DNA from: Sphingobacteriales bacterium
Lineage (GTDB): Bacteria > Bacteroidota > Bacteroidia > Chitinophagales > UBA2359
DNA: 64,000 bases
Direction: 5' to 3'
NCBI GenBank assembly: GCA_016711295.1
Contig: JADJTE010000001.1
Coordinates: forward strand, 1-64,000
The notes below the pieces were generated by a model that worked only from the letters and a program-made list of their open reading frames with translations, was not told the origin of the DNA and ran no database searches. Position 1 is the stretch's first letter. Every line of letters begins with the position of its first letter. Made by a program: the position numbers and the translations under genes. This document shows positions 26,700 through 37,500 of the stretch, in pieces.

Positions 26700-28682
26700 T
26701 TACGGATTGGACTTCGTAATCGTTACGGGAATACATTGGGCGGGCGGGCAAGCTGCGCAATCAACAGGAGCGTCGTAGGCATCGGCAAGGGTATGCGTAC
26801 AAGCATTGTCGCCGACAAATGTTGCTGTTACGTCAATGCCCGTCATACCGTTAGCTGCCAAACCCGTCAGCATAATCACTTGTGGGCTGCTCGTTTGGGC
26901 TACACTAAGGCTCTCACCTGTCGAAGTACTCACTAAAATATTGCCTGCTGGCTGACCTGAATATGTCACCGTTACAGTTAAACTATATGCACTAGTGGCT
27001 GGGTCGCAATTGCTCGGCAAAGCACTAACAACACTTATCGCACAAGGTGCAGGCTCTTGAACAGTCGTAGTACATTCGTCCGTACAGCCGTTGGCATCGG
27101 TGACCGTTACGCTGTATGTGCCTGCTACCAAGCCGCTAATGCTTTGAGTAGTCGCGCCCGTATTCCACAAATAAGTGTAGGGACTTGTGCCGCCGCTTGC
27201 TGATACGCTCGCTGTGCCGTCTGCGCCGCCGTTGGTCGTTACGTCTGTTTTGCTGCATGTAGCGTCTAATGCCGCCGATGGTTCGGTGACGGTATAGCTC
27301 GCTACTGCCGTACAAGTAGGTGTCTCGGTAATCGTAACGCTATATGTGCCTGCCGTTAAACTATTGACGTTTTGAGTCGTCGCGCCGTTGCTCCACAAGT
27401 AAGTTACTGCACCTGTGTTGCCGCTGGCTGTTGCGCTGGCTGTGCCGTCTGCGCCGCCGTTGCAAAGTACGTTTGTACCGCTTGCCGATGCTGTGAGGTT
27501 ACAACCCGGCTCTTGAAGGGTTGTAGTACATTCGTCCGTACAGCCGTTGGCATCGGTGACCGTTACGCTGTATGTGCCTGCTGTTAAACCGCTAATGCTT
27601 TGAGTAGTTGCGCCTGTGTTCCACAAATAAGTGTAGGGGCTTGTGCCGCCGCTTGCTGATACGCTCGCTGTGCCGTCTGCGCCGCCGTTGGTTGTTACGT
27701 CTGTTTTGCTGCATGTAGCGTCTAATGCCGCCGAGGGTTCGGTGACGGTATAGCTCGCTACTGCCGTACAAGTAGGCGTTTCGGTAATCGTAACGCTATA
27801 TGTGCCTGCCGTTAAACTATTGACGTTTTGAGTCGTTGCGCCGTTGCTCCACAAGTAAGTTACTGCACCCAAGTTGCCTGTCGCGCTCGCGCTGGCTGTG
27901 CCGTCTGCGCCGCCGGTGCAAAGTACGTTTGTACCGCTTGCCGAGGCTGTGAGGTTACAACCCGGCTCTTGAACGGTCGTAGTACATTCGTCCGTACAGC
28001 CGTTGGCATCGGTGACCGTTACGCTGTATGTACCTGCTACCAAGCCGCTAATGCTTGATGTAGTTGCGCCTGTGTTCCACAAATAAGTGTAGGGGCTTGT
28101 GCCGCCGCTCGCCGATACGCTCGCCGTGCCGTCCGCGCCGCCGTTGGTCGTTACGTCTGTTTTGCTGCATGTAGCGTCTAATGCCGCCGAGGGTTCGGTG
28201 ACGGTATAGCTCGCTACTGCCGTACAAGTAGGCGTTTCGGTAATCGTAACGCTATATGTGCCTGCCGTTAAACTATTGACGTTTTGAGTCGTTGCGCCGT
28301 TGCTCCACAAGTAAGTTACTGCACCCAAGTTGCCTGTCGCGCTCGCGCTGGCTGTGCCGTCTGCGCCGCCGTTGCAAAGTACGTTTGTACCGCTTGCCGA
28401 TGCCGTGAGGTTACAACCCGGCTCTTGAACGGTCGTAGTACATTCGTCCGTACAGCCGTTGGCATCGGTGACCGTTACGCTGTATGTACCTGCTACCAAG
28501 CCGCTAATGCTTGATGTAGTTGCGCCTGTGTTCCACAAATAAGTGTAGGGCTTGTGCCGCCGCTCGCCGATACGCTCGCCGTGCCGTCCGCGCCGCCGTT
28601 GGTCGTTACGTCTGTTTTGCTGCATGTAGCGTCTAATGCCGCCGAGGGTTCGGTGACGGTATAGCTCGCTACTGCCGTACAA
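26700..28682 (-). CDS. SprB-repeat surface protein, C-terminal fragment
   Basis: This 3' portion of the giant locus at 26700-33446 is about 660 codons in one frame. It consists of alternating SprB-type modules. One is CSKTDVTTNGGADGTASVSA...SPYTYLWNTGATT; the other is NLTASASGTNVLCNGGADGT...VTYLWSNGATT. Each ends with AGTYSVTVTDANGC or AGTYSVTITETPTC. The last ~90 residues leave the repeat and end CPPAQCIPVTITKSNP. No type IX sorting domain is visible, unlike the neighbouring giant gene. SprB modules are found in gliding adhesins and other exported Bacteroidota proteins. The frame is separated from the upstream part by loss of one G near 28548. Confidence 0.8.
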   Translation of the reverse strand: MYGSSELYRHRTLGGIRRYMQQNRRNDQRRRGRHGERIGERRHKPYTYLWNTGATTSSISGLVAGTYSVTVTDANGCTDECTTTVQEPGCNLTASASGTNVLCNGGADGTASASATGNLGAVTYLWSNGATTQNVNSLTAGTYSVTITETPTCTAVASYTVTEPSAALDATCSKTDVTTNGGADGTASVSASGGTSPYTYLWNTGATTSSISGLVAGTYSVTVTDANGCTDECTTTVQEPGCNLTASASGTNVLCTGGADGTASASATGNLGAVTYLWSNGATTQNVNSLTAGTYSVTITETPTCTAVASYTVTEPSAALDATCSKTDVTTNGGADGTASVSASGGTSPYTYLWNTGATTQSISGLTAGTYSVTVTDANGCTDECTTTLQEPGCNLTASASGTNVLCNGGADGTASATASGNTGAVTYLWSNGATTQNVNSLTAGTYSVTITETPTCTAVASYTVTEPSAALDATCSKTDVTTNGGADGTASVSASGGTSPYTYLWNTGATTQSISGLVAGTYSVTVTDANGCTDECTTTVQEPAPCAISVVSALPSNCDPATSAYSLTVTVTYSGQPAGNILVSTSTGESLSVAQTSSPQVIMLTGLAANGMTGIDVTATFVGDNACTHTLADAYDAPVDCAACPPAQCIPVTITKSNP

Positions 28683-30560
28683 GTAGGCGTTTCGGTAATC
28701 GTAACGCTATATGTGCCTACTGCTAAACTGCTGATGCTGGCAGTAGTTGCGCCGTTGCTCCACAAGTAAGTTACTGCACCTGTGTTGCCGCTGGCGGTGG
28801 CTGTCGCTGTGCCGTCTGCGCCGCCGTTGCAAAGTACGTTTGTACCGCTTGCCGAGGCTGTGAGGCTACAACCCGGCTCTTGAACGGTTGTAGTACATTC
28901 GTCCGTACAGCCATTGGCATCGGTGACAGTTACACTGTATGTGCCTGCTACCAAGCCGCTAATGCTTGATGTTGTTGCGCCTGTGTTCCACAAGTAAGTG
29001 TAGGGGCTTGTGCCGCCGCTCGCCGATACGCTCGCCGTACCGTCCGCGCCGCCGTTGGTCGTTACATCTGTTTTGCTGCATGTAGCGTCTAATGCCGCCG
29101 AGGGTTCGGTGACGGTATAGCTCGCTACTGCCGTACAAGTAGGCGTTTCCGTAATGGTTACGCTATATGTGCCTACTGCTAAACTGCTGATGCTGGCAGT
29201 AGTTGCGCCGTTGCTCCACAAGTAAGTTACTGCACCTGTGTTGCCGCTGGCTGTTGCGCTGGCTGTGCCGTCTGCGCCGCCGTTGCAAAGTACGTTTGTA
29301 CCGCTTGCCGAGGCTGTGAGGTTACAACCCGGCTCTTGAACGGTTGTAGTACATTCGTCCGTACAGCCATTGGCATCGGTGACGGTGACGCTGTATGTGC
29401 CTGCCGTCAAACCGCTAATGCTTTGAGTGGTTGCGCCTGTGTTCCACAAATAAGTGTAGGGGCTTGTGCCGCCGCTCGCCGATACGCTCGCCGTACCATC
29501 TGCGCCGCCGTTGGTCGTTACATCTGTTTTGCTGCATGTAGCGTCTAATGCCGCCGAGGGTTCGGTGACGGTATAGCTCGCTACTGCCGTACAAGTAGGC
29601 GTTTCGGTAATCGTAACGCTGTATGTACCTGCTAAACTATTGACGTTTTGAGTCGTTGCGCCTGCTCCAGTCGAGTGCCGCTGGCTGTTGCGCTGGCTGG
29701 GTCTGCGCGGGCAGGACGTACCTTGCCGAGGGCGGAGGTTACACCGGCTCTTGAACAGTCGTAGTACATTCGTCCGTACAGCCGTTGGCATCGGTGACAG
29801 TTACACTGTATGTGCCTGCTGTTAGACCGCTAATGCTGGCAGTCGTTGCGCCTGTGTTCCACAAATAAGTGTAGGGGCTTGTGCCGCCGCTCGCCGATAC
29901 GCTCGCCGTACCATCTGCGCGCCGTTGGTCGTTACCTGTTTTGCTATACATCTAATGCCGCCGATTCGCTCCCAAAGGTGTTTCGAATGGTTACCCAGGC
30001 GTTTGGTCGGTATTTTATGCGACCCTGTCTGTGCGCTGTGCCGTCTGCGCCGCCGTTGGTTGTTGCCTGTTTTGCTGCATCAGCGTCTAATGCCGCCAGA
30101 GGGTCGGACGGTATAGCTCGCCACAAGTAGGCGTTTCGGTAATCGTAACGCTGTATGTACCTGCCGTTAAACTATTGACGTTTTGAGTCGTTGCGCCGTT
30201 GCTCCACAAGTAAGTTACTGCACCTGTGTTGCCGCTGGCGGTTGCGCTGGCTGTGCCGTCTGCGCCGCCGTTGCAAAGTACATTTGTACCGCTTGCCGAG
30301 GCTGAGGTTACAACCCCCGGCTCTTGAACGGTCGTAGTACATTCGTCCGTACAGCCATTGGCATCGGTGACAGTTACGCTGTATGTGCCTGCTACCAAGC
30401 CGCTAATGCTGACAGTAGTTGCGCCTGTGTTCCACAAATAAGTGTAGGGACTTGTGCCGCCGCTCGCCGATACGCTCGCCGTACCGTCCGCGCCGCCGTT
30501 GGTCGTTACATCTGTTTTGCTGCATGTAGCGTCCATTACAGGGGGTTCTGTTACGTTACA
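27077..30560 (-). repeat. 456-bp tandem repeat array (two SprB modules per period)
   Basis: The landmark CGTCCGTACAGCC occurs at 27077, 27533, 27989, 28445, 28900, 29356, 29771 and 30344. Spacings are 456, 456, 456, 455, 456, 415 and 573. Each period encodes two 76-residue modules. The 455 is a 1-nt loss (frameshift). The 415 and 573 intervals coincide with garbled sequence at 29640-30130, which suggests a collapsed or poorly polished repeat. Confidence 0.9.
28493..29791 (-). CDS. SprB-repeat surface protein, internal fragment
   Basis: This continues the same locus in a second frame. Repeat modules from about 29640 down to 28550 are near-copies of those in the C-terminal fragment. The frame changes at 28548, where GTAGGGG in other units reads GTAGGG. 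At its 5' end (29640-29790) the sequence is scrambled, with partial module pieces missing letters, so the reading upstream is unreliable. A further piece (29739-29951) carries one module in another frame. These are not independent genes and lack starts. Confidence 0.6.
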   Translation of the reverse strand: MPTAVRTNVLRLFKSRCNLRPRQGTSCPRRPSQRNSQRHSTGAGATTQNVNSLAGTYSVTITETPTCTAVASYTVTEPSAALDATCSKTDVTTNGGADGTASVSASGGTSPYTYLWNTGATTQSISGLTAGTYSVTVTDANGCTDECTTTVQEPGCNLTASASGTNVLCNGGADGTASATASGNTGAVTYLWSNGATTASISSLAVGTYSVTITETPTCTAVASYTVTEPSAALDATCSKTDVTTNGGADGTASVSASGGTSPYTYLWNTGATTSSISGLVAGTYSVTVTDANGCTDECTTTVQEPGCSLTASASGTNVLCNGGADGTATATASGNTGAVTYLWSNGATTASISSLAVGTYSVTITETPTCTAVASYTVTEPSAALDATCSKTDVTTNGGADGTASVSASGGTSPTLICGTQAQLHQALAAW

Positions 30561-32174
30561 GCTCGCTACAGCGGTACAGCTATTTACATTAGTTACCGTA
30601 ACACTATACGTCCCCATACCTACCGTAATGGTCTGTGTAGTAGAACCTTCTGACCACAAATATGCGCCACCAGCTCCAGCATCCAATATAGTAGTGCCGC
30701 CAGGACATACTACTTCATCAGGAATCGTAACTGTAAAAGGTGGATACTCGTCGACCACAGCACTACCGCTGCCTGTGCAACCGACCGCATTAGTAACTGT
30801 CACGCTATAGGTTCCTATACCTACTGTTATTGTCTGTGTAGTGGATCCTTCCGACCACAAGTAAGCACTACCTGCACCAGCATCCAAAACTGTTGTACCA
30901 CCAGGACATACCGTATCGTCAGGTATAATTACGTCGAAAGGTACGCACTCGCAAGATTCGGGGGCATTATACTCACCAGTAGGCTGGCAACTTGTCAAGC
31001 CATAGTCGATAATAACGGGAATATTAGCAGCACCATTAGCCGTCAAGTTGCTTATGGTAAAGGTTTGGTTGCCACTACCGTTGGTTGTCACGGGATAGTC
31101 TGTGCCGTTTACCTTAATAATAAGGCTTGTGATAGAAGTAGCGTAACTGAGGGTCACATCCAAATTATAGGTATTAGAAGGTGATATACAGGCACTAGGC
31201 ACTATTGATACAATATCGACGGGGGCAGTTACAACGACATCGCCTGCAGTGACAAAGCAAGACTCATCGGGCAATTGGCTGGCAATAACTTTGACGGAAT
31301 AGGCGCCTGGCAAGGCAGGCGTAATTACCGTAAACAAAGTGGTGCTTTGAGCAACCATTACGCCATCGCGGAAATATTGATAGGTGGCTCCTACAATAGG
31401 TGTAGAAACTCTAGCTCGGAGGTAGGTGGTGCCGTCAGCGCATACAGTAGTGGTATTAAGTATTAGCGTTTCGTCGGGCAATTCGCCTACTTTACCCGAT
31501 CCTTGATAAGAGTTTTTGCAACCATCGTTGCCCAAAATATTATAGGTAGCTACTTCACCCGATGCATTTTTGGGTGGTAAATCGGGGAATATATCACTAG
31601 TTTGCCCTACAGAACTTGGGTAAGGCAATGATTCGTTATACAAGTCAGAATTTTCAGAGATAATGCGCCAGTGATATGGTCCGACAACTTGCCCTTCGGG
31701 TTGCAAGTTAACGATTTGTAGGTCGGCGGTTTGGCCAGGAGGGCAAAGCGCGCCAAAGCCGACTTCCCAAGTAGGTTGGGTATAGTTGGGAATGGTAGCA
31801 CTGATAGTTACAGTCTTGCAGCCATCTGAAAAAGCAAATGTATAAGTACCTCCGCTTTGTAGGGCAGAAAACTGCCCAGTATTGGGTGGCGAATCCACTT
31901 CGGGTCCTTCTCCTACTCGAGTAGGTCCTGCAATAATCTGATAACTGTAATAACTAGGGTAAATGGGGTTATTGTTAACTCCAATAACATTTGCCTGTCC
32001 CGCACCAAAGCAGAGATTGCTTACATCTATAGAGACAGTAGGATTAGAATAAACGGGTATAACTTGGGTTGCATAACCAGTGGCACCGCAGCCATCAGTT
32101 ACTTTGATGCTATACGTATCGGCAGGCAAGGGCAATAGAACTTCATCACTGTTCTGTGTGACTGTATAGACCAA
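30087..32174 (-). CDS. SprB-repeat surface protein, middle fragment
   Basis: About 695 codons in the same frame as the N-terminal piece, separated from it only by an in-frame TAA at 32220-32222. The region after the stop (SVSSIYLEGFDASNTLVYTV) continues sensibly, and no credible start codon exists here. The content is Ig/SprB-like modules with less repeated sequence: YLWSEGSTTQTITVGIGTYS occurs twice in variant form, followed by the first of the highly regular modules. Probably an exported adhesin segment read through a sequence error or a true nonsense mutation. Confidence 0.65.
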   Translation of the reverse strand: MVYTVTQNSDEVLLPLPADTYSIKVTDGCGATGYATQVIPVYSNPTVSIDVSNLCFGAGQANVIGVNNNPIYPSYYSYQIIAGPTRVGEGPEVDSPPNTGQFSALQSGGTYTFAFSDGCKTVTISATIPNYTQPTWEVGFGALCPPGQTADLQIVNLQPEGQVVGPYHWRIISENSDLYNESLPYPSSVGQTSDIFPDLPPKNASGEVATYNILGNDGCKNSYQGSGKVGELPDETLILNTTTVCADGTTYLRARVSTPIVGATYQYFRDGVMVAQSTTLFTVITPALPGAYSVKVIASQLPDESCFVTAGDVVVTAPVDIVSIVPSACISPSNTYNLDVTLSYATSITSLIIKVNGTDYPVTTNGSGNQTFTISNLTANGAANIPVIIDYGLTSCQPTGEYNAPESCECVPFDVIIPDDTVCPGGTTVLDAGAGSAYLWSEGSTTQTITVGIGTYSVTVTNAVGCTGSGSAVVDEYPPFTVTIPDEVVCPGGTTILDAGAGGAYLWSEGSTTQTITVGMGTYSVTVTNVNSCTAVASCNVTEPPVMDATCSKTDVTTNGGADGTASVSASGGTSPYTYLWNTGATTVSISGLVAGTYSVTVTDANGCTDECTTTVQEPGVVTSASASGTNVLCNGGADGTASATASGNTGAVTYLWSNGATTQNVNSLTAGTYSVTITETPTCGELYRPTLWRH

Positions 32175-32219
32175 AGTATTAGATGCATCAAAACCCTCAA
32201 GGTATATGGAGGAGACGGA

Positions 32220-33446
32220 TTATAGGGGAGGACCGTATCCCAGTCCTATCTTTAATATATATTCCTCGGAAGTCCCTTCAGGGCATCGCACATTGGTATA
32301 GGCATATATAACTCCATCGCCTGGTCCAACAAGCGGGACATTGGTGGTAGAGGTAAGCCCGCAAGCATCGGTTATAGTAATAGCATAGTTACAAGGGCGC
32401 GTCAGGTTACCAATTATATTGTTTCCCATATTACCGGTTCCCGTATAGGTAGGATGTCCGCAATCGCTGTCCATAACAATATTGTAAGGTCCAATCCCAT
32501 TTTCAATATAGACGTTTATGCCGCCAGTGCCAACCCCGGGGGGGGGCGTACAAGAACCGATAGCCCCCCAGCCATAGGCTACAGGAGTTTGATACAGGGG
32601 TGCTGTAACAGTTTGTTGAGTGATGCCGCCGCAATTGTCAGTCAATTGCAGGGTATATGTGCCGCCAGATGTAAATACATAGCTCTGCGTGTTGTTGCTT
32701 GTAATGGTGCTGCCTACTTGGTCGGGTCCGGCAGTAATAGTGAACGTATAAGGCGGCGTACCGCCCGATGGTGTGGCAGTGTAGTTACCGTCGCCGTCGC
32801 AATTGGCAAAGCTATTGAAAGCAAGTGTCAAACTGGGCGATGGCGCGGTGAGCGGTACATACACATTAATGGTTTTGTAGTTGCCACAAGCATCACGGGC
32901 TTGCAATTCGTAGTTGCCGTTCATACCAGAGGGGAAAGCAATTGGAAATGAAGTAGCAGAAGTAAAAGCAGGCGGCTCGGATCCGTCGCCTGGCAAACTA
33001 CCGTTTTTGCTCGAAATACGGAACAAATAGGGCGGGCGTTGCTCGCCAGGGTCGGCATTGATAATCGTAAAGTTATTAATACTAACCGACGGTGTGCCGT
33101 TACTGCAAGGGTCATAGTCGACCTCCGCTGTAAAAATCCAATTTTGCTCGTAGTTACCAGGTACCGTAACGGCTTGACTATGCTCTTGGTTGTCAAGAGT
33201 AAACTCTGTTATGGTATAATCACCCGCTGGTAAATCGGTAAAAGTGGCAGGAGGACTAAAAGGTCCTATCTGCGGAATACTGACACCCGTTAGGGCATAC
33301 AAATTACTCGCTGGACCTGATACGACAACACTACCATTGGCTTGGCATACAGATTCGTTGATAGCATCAATATTGCCCTGAAATTGAGCAAATAACGACG
33401 CAGGTAGAATGAGCCAAAGGAGCATTAAAGAGAATCCATGTTTCAT
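32220..33446 (-). CDS. SprB-repeat surface protein, N-terminal fragment with signal peptide
   Basis: Start of the 6.7-kb adhesin locus. The signal peptide MKHGFSLMLLWLILPASLFA is followed by FQGNIDAINESVCQANGSVV and several beta-sandwich-like modules. These contain phrases such as PSGGTPPYTFTITAGPDQVG and GGTYTLQLTDNCGG. The 408-codon frame closes at an in-frame TAA (LGYGPPL*), beyond which the coding frame continues for another ~2 kb. Such proteins are cell-surface or secreted; adhesion or gliding is inferred from the family. The region upstream holds a repeat element rather than a recognisable promoter. Confidence 0.75.
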   Translation of the reverse strand: MKHGFSLMLLWLILPASLFAQFQGNIDAINESVCQANGSVVVSGPASNLYALTGVSIPQIGPFSPPATFTDLPAGDYTITEFTLDNQEHSQAVTVPGNYEQNWIFTAEVDYDPCSNGTPSVSINNFTIINADPGEQRPPYLFRISSKNGSLPGDGSEPPAFTSATSFPIAFPSGMNGNYELQARDACGNYKTINVYVPLTAPSPSLTLAFNSFANCDGDGNYTATPSGGTPPYTFTITAGPDQVGSTITSNNTQSYVFTSGGTYTLQLTDNCGGITQQTVTAPLYQTPVAYGWGAIGSCTPPPGVGTGGINVYIENGIGPYNIVMDSDCGHPTYTGTGNMGNNIIGNLTRPCNYAITITDACGLTSTTNVPLVGPGDGVIYAYTNVRCPEGTSEEYILKIGLGYGPPL

Positions 33447-33532
33447 GTTAGATTGGAAAGTTGATTTTGTAAAAAAATTATTTTTATTTATATTATATAA
33501 ATTAACTATTTATATATTTTTTTTACTAATAC

Positions 33533-33894
33533 GGTGCAAGAAGTTTGAATTAAAGTAGTAATTGCAAAATGTGTAGATGACTATAAATAAATAATTTACG
33601 ATTTGAAATTAAATTTAATTTGTGTCATTTTTGCTTTTTTGCACTACAGTCTTATTTTAACCAAAAATTTTCGTTAGGCTTGTTCAAAACTGCGCAAATT
33701 TTTAACCCAACCACCTGACTCTCAGGTTCTTAGAACGCGCTAATACTTATCGTGAACAAGTTTATTTTTTAAAGGGCTTTGGATTCAAAAGGCAAAGTCG
33801 AGATATATATAATTTATTTCAAAAAAAGCATCAAGTCTTAATCCTTCGCACATTTTGCACTTAATAAACACTTTACTAAAATGACTTCTTGTAC
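33533..33894. repeat. repeat element C1 with imperfect inverted ends
   Basis: A 362-bp AT-rich element between the two adhesin loci. The left end, GGTGCAAGAAG followed by a TGCAAAATGTG block, is repeated in inverted form at the right end (33847-33894). Its left ~120 bp recurs almost identically, inverted, at 54519-54643. No ORF. A non-autonomous mobile element is the likely explanation; no target duplication is obvious. Confidence 0.6.
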
Positions 33895-34442
33895 TATACT
33901 TGTGACAGCGGCACTTACTTCGGCGTAAAATGGTGCTTTTTCGCCTGCTTTTCGTTTATTTTTGGAAACATAGCTCCACTATGCCTCCCAAAATAAGCCT
34001 CTATCAGTATCAGTCCCAAAAACCTCTATTCTTCCAATCCAACCACGGTCACAAGTCTATTATTGTTTCTAATAACGTAATAAACAATAAGTGCTATTTA
34101 TTCAATATATGTTATATTTATTTAAATGCAAAAAATTGAATAACAATAGCCTGACAAACATAATGCCCATTAATCTTTTCAAGTGCTGAAAATCAAGCAT
34201 CAAAAGCTAAATGCGAAATTACGAGTTGCTAATTATGTACTTTAATAGTTACCAATTTCTATACCAAATTAAGGCTTACATCCAATAAACGATAGTACAA
34301 TGCTACAATTTGTAATTAACAATAATTATAACCTACTGATTATCAGCAACATAGCATTAACAATCGTTATATTTTAGGCATCAAAAAAATAATTACCCAA
34401 ATTTGGCTTTTCGTGTTTCTTCAAAAAAGTTGTCTATAAAGC
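33895..34442. other. AT-rich non-coding gap
   Basis: About 550 bp without a credible gene. A 69-codon plus-strand frame (33930-34139) has no family features and a composition like random AT-rich DNA. No tRNA, hairpin array or repeat is seen apart from the flanking features. Confidence 0.5.
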
Positions 34443-34477
34443 AATCGCCGCTGTACCCATTGGGCACAGCGGCGATT
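34443..34477 (-). terminator. terminator of the giant Big_9 adhesin locus
   Basis: AATCGCCGCTGT and ACAGCGGCGATT are a perfect 12-bp inverted repeat 44 nt past the adhesin stop. The minus strand continues GCTTTATAG, so the T-tract is weak. Confidence 0.65.
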
Positions 34478-34520
34478 ATACGTCATACTATCTCTGCGAA
34501 CGGCAAAAACTATACTTATA

Positions 34521-37500
34521 CTATCGTTTCAGTTCTAAACAGCCTTGATAGTTGGCATCTTTGTCGTCGGGGTCTATAGTCAAGATATAGAAGTAGGTAG
34601 CATCGGGCGAGTTTTCGCCTGTTCCTTTAAACTTGCCGTTCCATGCCTTGCTATTGTCATAGTCTGCTACACGATAGACCACATCTCCCCAACGGTTAAA
34701 GATAATCAGTTCGGGCTGGGCATCGGGGAAGCATACCGCTAACTCTTCGGCACTTGCCCCCTCTATCAAGTAGAGGTCGTTTATGGTATCGTCGTTGGGC
34801 GAGAAACCCGTAGCAAATATCAATTCACAATCGGGGTCGCCTTGCACTACTACCACTACCAAAGCAGTATCACATAAGGTGTCTGTGGGCGTAAATACGC
34901 ATAAGACGTAAGTGAAACTATCCGTACCCGCAAATTCGGGGTTAGGCGTGTAGGTAATCGTCGAGTCGGGATTTACGACTGCTGTGCCGTTGTTCGCTGC
35001 ATCGAGTATTGTAATTTCCAAGCCTGTTGCGCCATCTATTGCATAGGTATCATTGTCTAATACGGGCAAGATTATCGGCGTATTGATTTGGGTCGTGTCG
35101 GTGTCATCTACGGCAATCACATCTTCGTTAATGCTGGCTTCGGTTATATTGATATATACACAAGCCGTATCGGTCAAGCCTGTTGGGTCGGTGATGATAT
35201 AGCAGAACGTATCCAAACCGATATAGTCGGGGTCGGGAGTATAGGTGATAACAATACTGTCGGGGCTGATAATGCTGATAACTGCTATTCCGTGCGCGGG
35301 CTGCTCGTTAATCTGTACTATCGACACATCCTCGCCATCGGGGTCAAAGTCATTATCCAGTACATCAATTACGACTTCGGTATTTACTTCGGTGGTGGCA
35401 TTATCATCAACGGCTACGGGCGGTTGTGGGTCGCTATCTTCACCTACGATGATAGTAACATAAGCCGTATCGCAGAGACTGGGCGTTCCGCTGTCGCAAA
35501 TGACGTAGGTGAAGAAGTCGGTGCCTTCAAATCCTTCGTTAGGTGTATAGGTAGCTATACCTGTGGTGGGGTCTATGCTGACCGTTCCATTGGCGGGGTC
35601 TGTCACTAAGGTAATGCTGATGTCGTCGCCGTCGGGGTCAGAGTCGTTGGCTAATATGTCGATTGTGACGGGCGTGCCTGCTTCGGTTGTGGCATCGTCA
35701 TCAACGGCTACGGGCGGGTTATTGCTCGGCTCATCGCTTCCTACATTGATAACTACTACGGCAGTATCGCAGAGGCTGGGCGTAGCATTGTCGCAAATGA
35801 CGTAGGTAAAGCTATCCAAGCCTATATAACCTGGATTAGGCAAGTAACACAAAGTGCTGTCGTTCAGTTGCATAGATGCACCATTGGCGGGCTGCGTAAT
35901 GGCAGTAATGGTAATGTCGTTGCCGCCGAGCGGGTCGTTGTCGTTGTCCAATACATCGATGCAAACTTCGGTATCGACAGGCGTAACGGCTACATCATTT
36001 ACAGCATTGGGCGGTAAGTTGCTAATTGAATCGGGCAATACAATGACCGTTACTAAGGTCGTATCGCAATTGCCTGCTTCGTCACATACGATATACTCGA
36101 AATAGTCTGTTCCTACAAAATCTTCGTTGGGCGCGTAAGTCACAGACGTAGCATTGTTGGTTACACTGCCGTTGGTAGGAGCTGTGACAATAGCCGTTAC
36201 GGTCAAATCGCCTGTTCCACCTTCGTCGTTTGCCAATACATTGATTTGTACGGGTACATTTACGTTGGTAAATGCTATGTCGGGCTGGGCGTTCAAGCCC
36301 GTCGGAGTGACCAATATGCTTACATAAGCCGTGTCGCAAAGAGCAGGGCTGCCGTTGTCGCAAATGACGTATGTGAAGTAGTCGATACCTGTGAATCCGT
36401 CTTCGGGCGTATATACGATATCGGTACCTACTAATACTGCCGTGCCGTGTCCGGGGTCGGTAATCAATACAATGCTAAGGGCATCGCCGTCGGGGTCGCT
36501 GTCGTTGTTCAATACGTCAATCGTGACGGGTGTAGCCATTTCGGTCGTATCGGCATCATCAACAGCTATGGGCATATTGTTCGGGATTTCGCCTGTACCT
36601 ACGCCTATGACTACTGTGGCTTCGTCGCAAAGGCTCGGCGTACCGTTGTCGCAAATAGTGTAAGTAAAGACATCTTCGCCTGTAAATCCGTCGTTGGGCG
36701 TATAGCACAAGAAGCTACCTTCTTGGGTTACTATACCGTTAGCGGGTTGCGTAAAATTGGTGATATTGATGGCATCACCACCAAATGGGTCATTGTCGTT
36801 GGCTAATACATCGACACAGATGGTTTCGCTCGGCTCGGTCATTCCCATATCATTTACGGCATTGGGCGGTAGATTAGTGCTATCAGGAGGCAGCACCACT
36901 ACGGCAACGACGGTCATATCACATTCGCCTGATACGGCGTTACACACTACATACTCGAAGTAATCTGTGCCAATAAATCCGGGGTTGGGCGTATATGTAA
37001 CGGTGTTGTCGGGGTTAATTGCTACTGTCCCGAAGTCGGGTTGGTCGGCAATAGTCGTCACGTCTAAGTTTTCGCCCAAGTCGTTGGCTAAGATATTGAT
37101 AGTCACAGGCGTATTAAGTGCAGTAAAGGCAATATCGGGTTCTGCATTCACTTCGTCGTTGGGTTCGTCTTCTGTCACAGTTACTACTACTACGGCGGTA
37201 TCGCACAAAATTACAGGAGTGCCATTATCACAGATGATATACATAAATGTATCTACTCCGGTAAAGCCTGTGTTGGGCGTATATAGTACTTCATCGCCTA
37301 TTATCTCTACCGAACCGTTCATGGGTTCTAAGACGGTAGTCACTATCAGGTCGTCGCCGTCGGGGTCGTCGTCGTTTTCTAATACGTCAATCGTGACCGG
37401 CGTGCCTTCTTCGGTAGTAGCGGCATCATCTACGGCTTGTGGCGGATTGTTGAGACAAGCGTCGTTATCACCTACTGTTACTTGTACATAAGCTGTATCG

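Noticed and set aside
27077..30560. 456-bp direct repeats as rRNA or mobile-element repeats
   Set aside because: They translate into two SprB modules per period without interruption; no inverted ends or RNA features.
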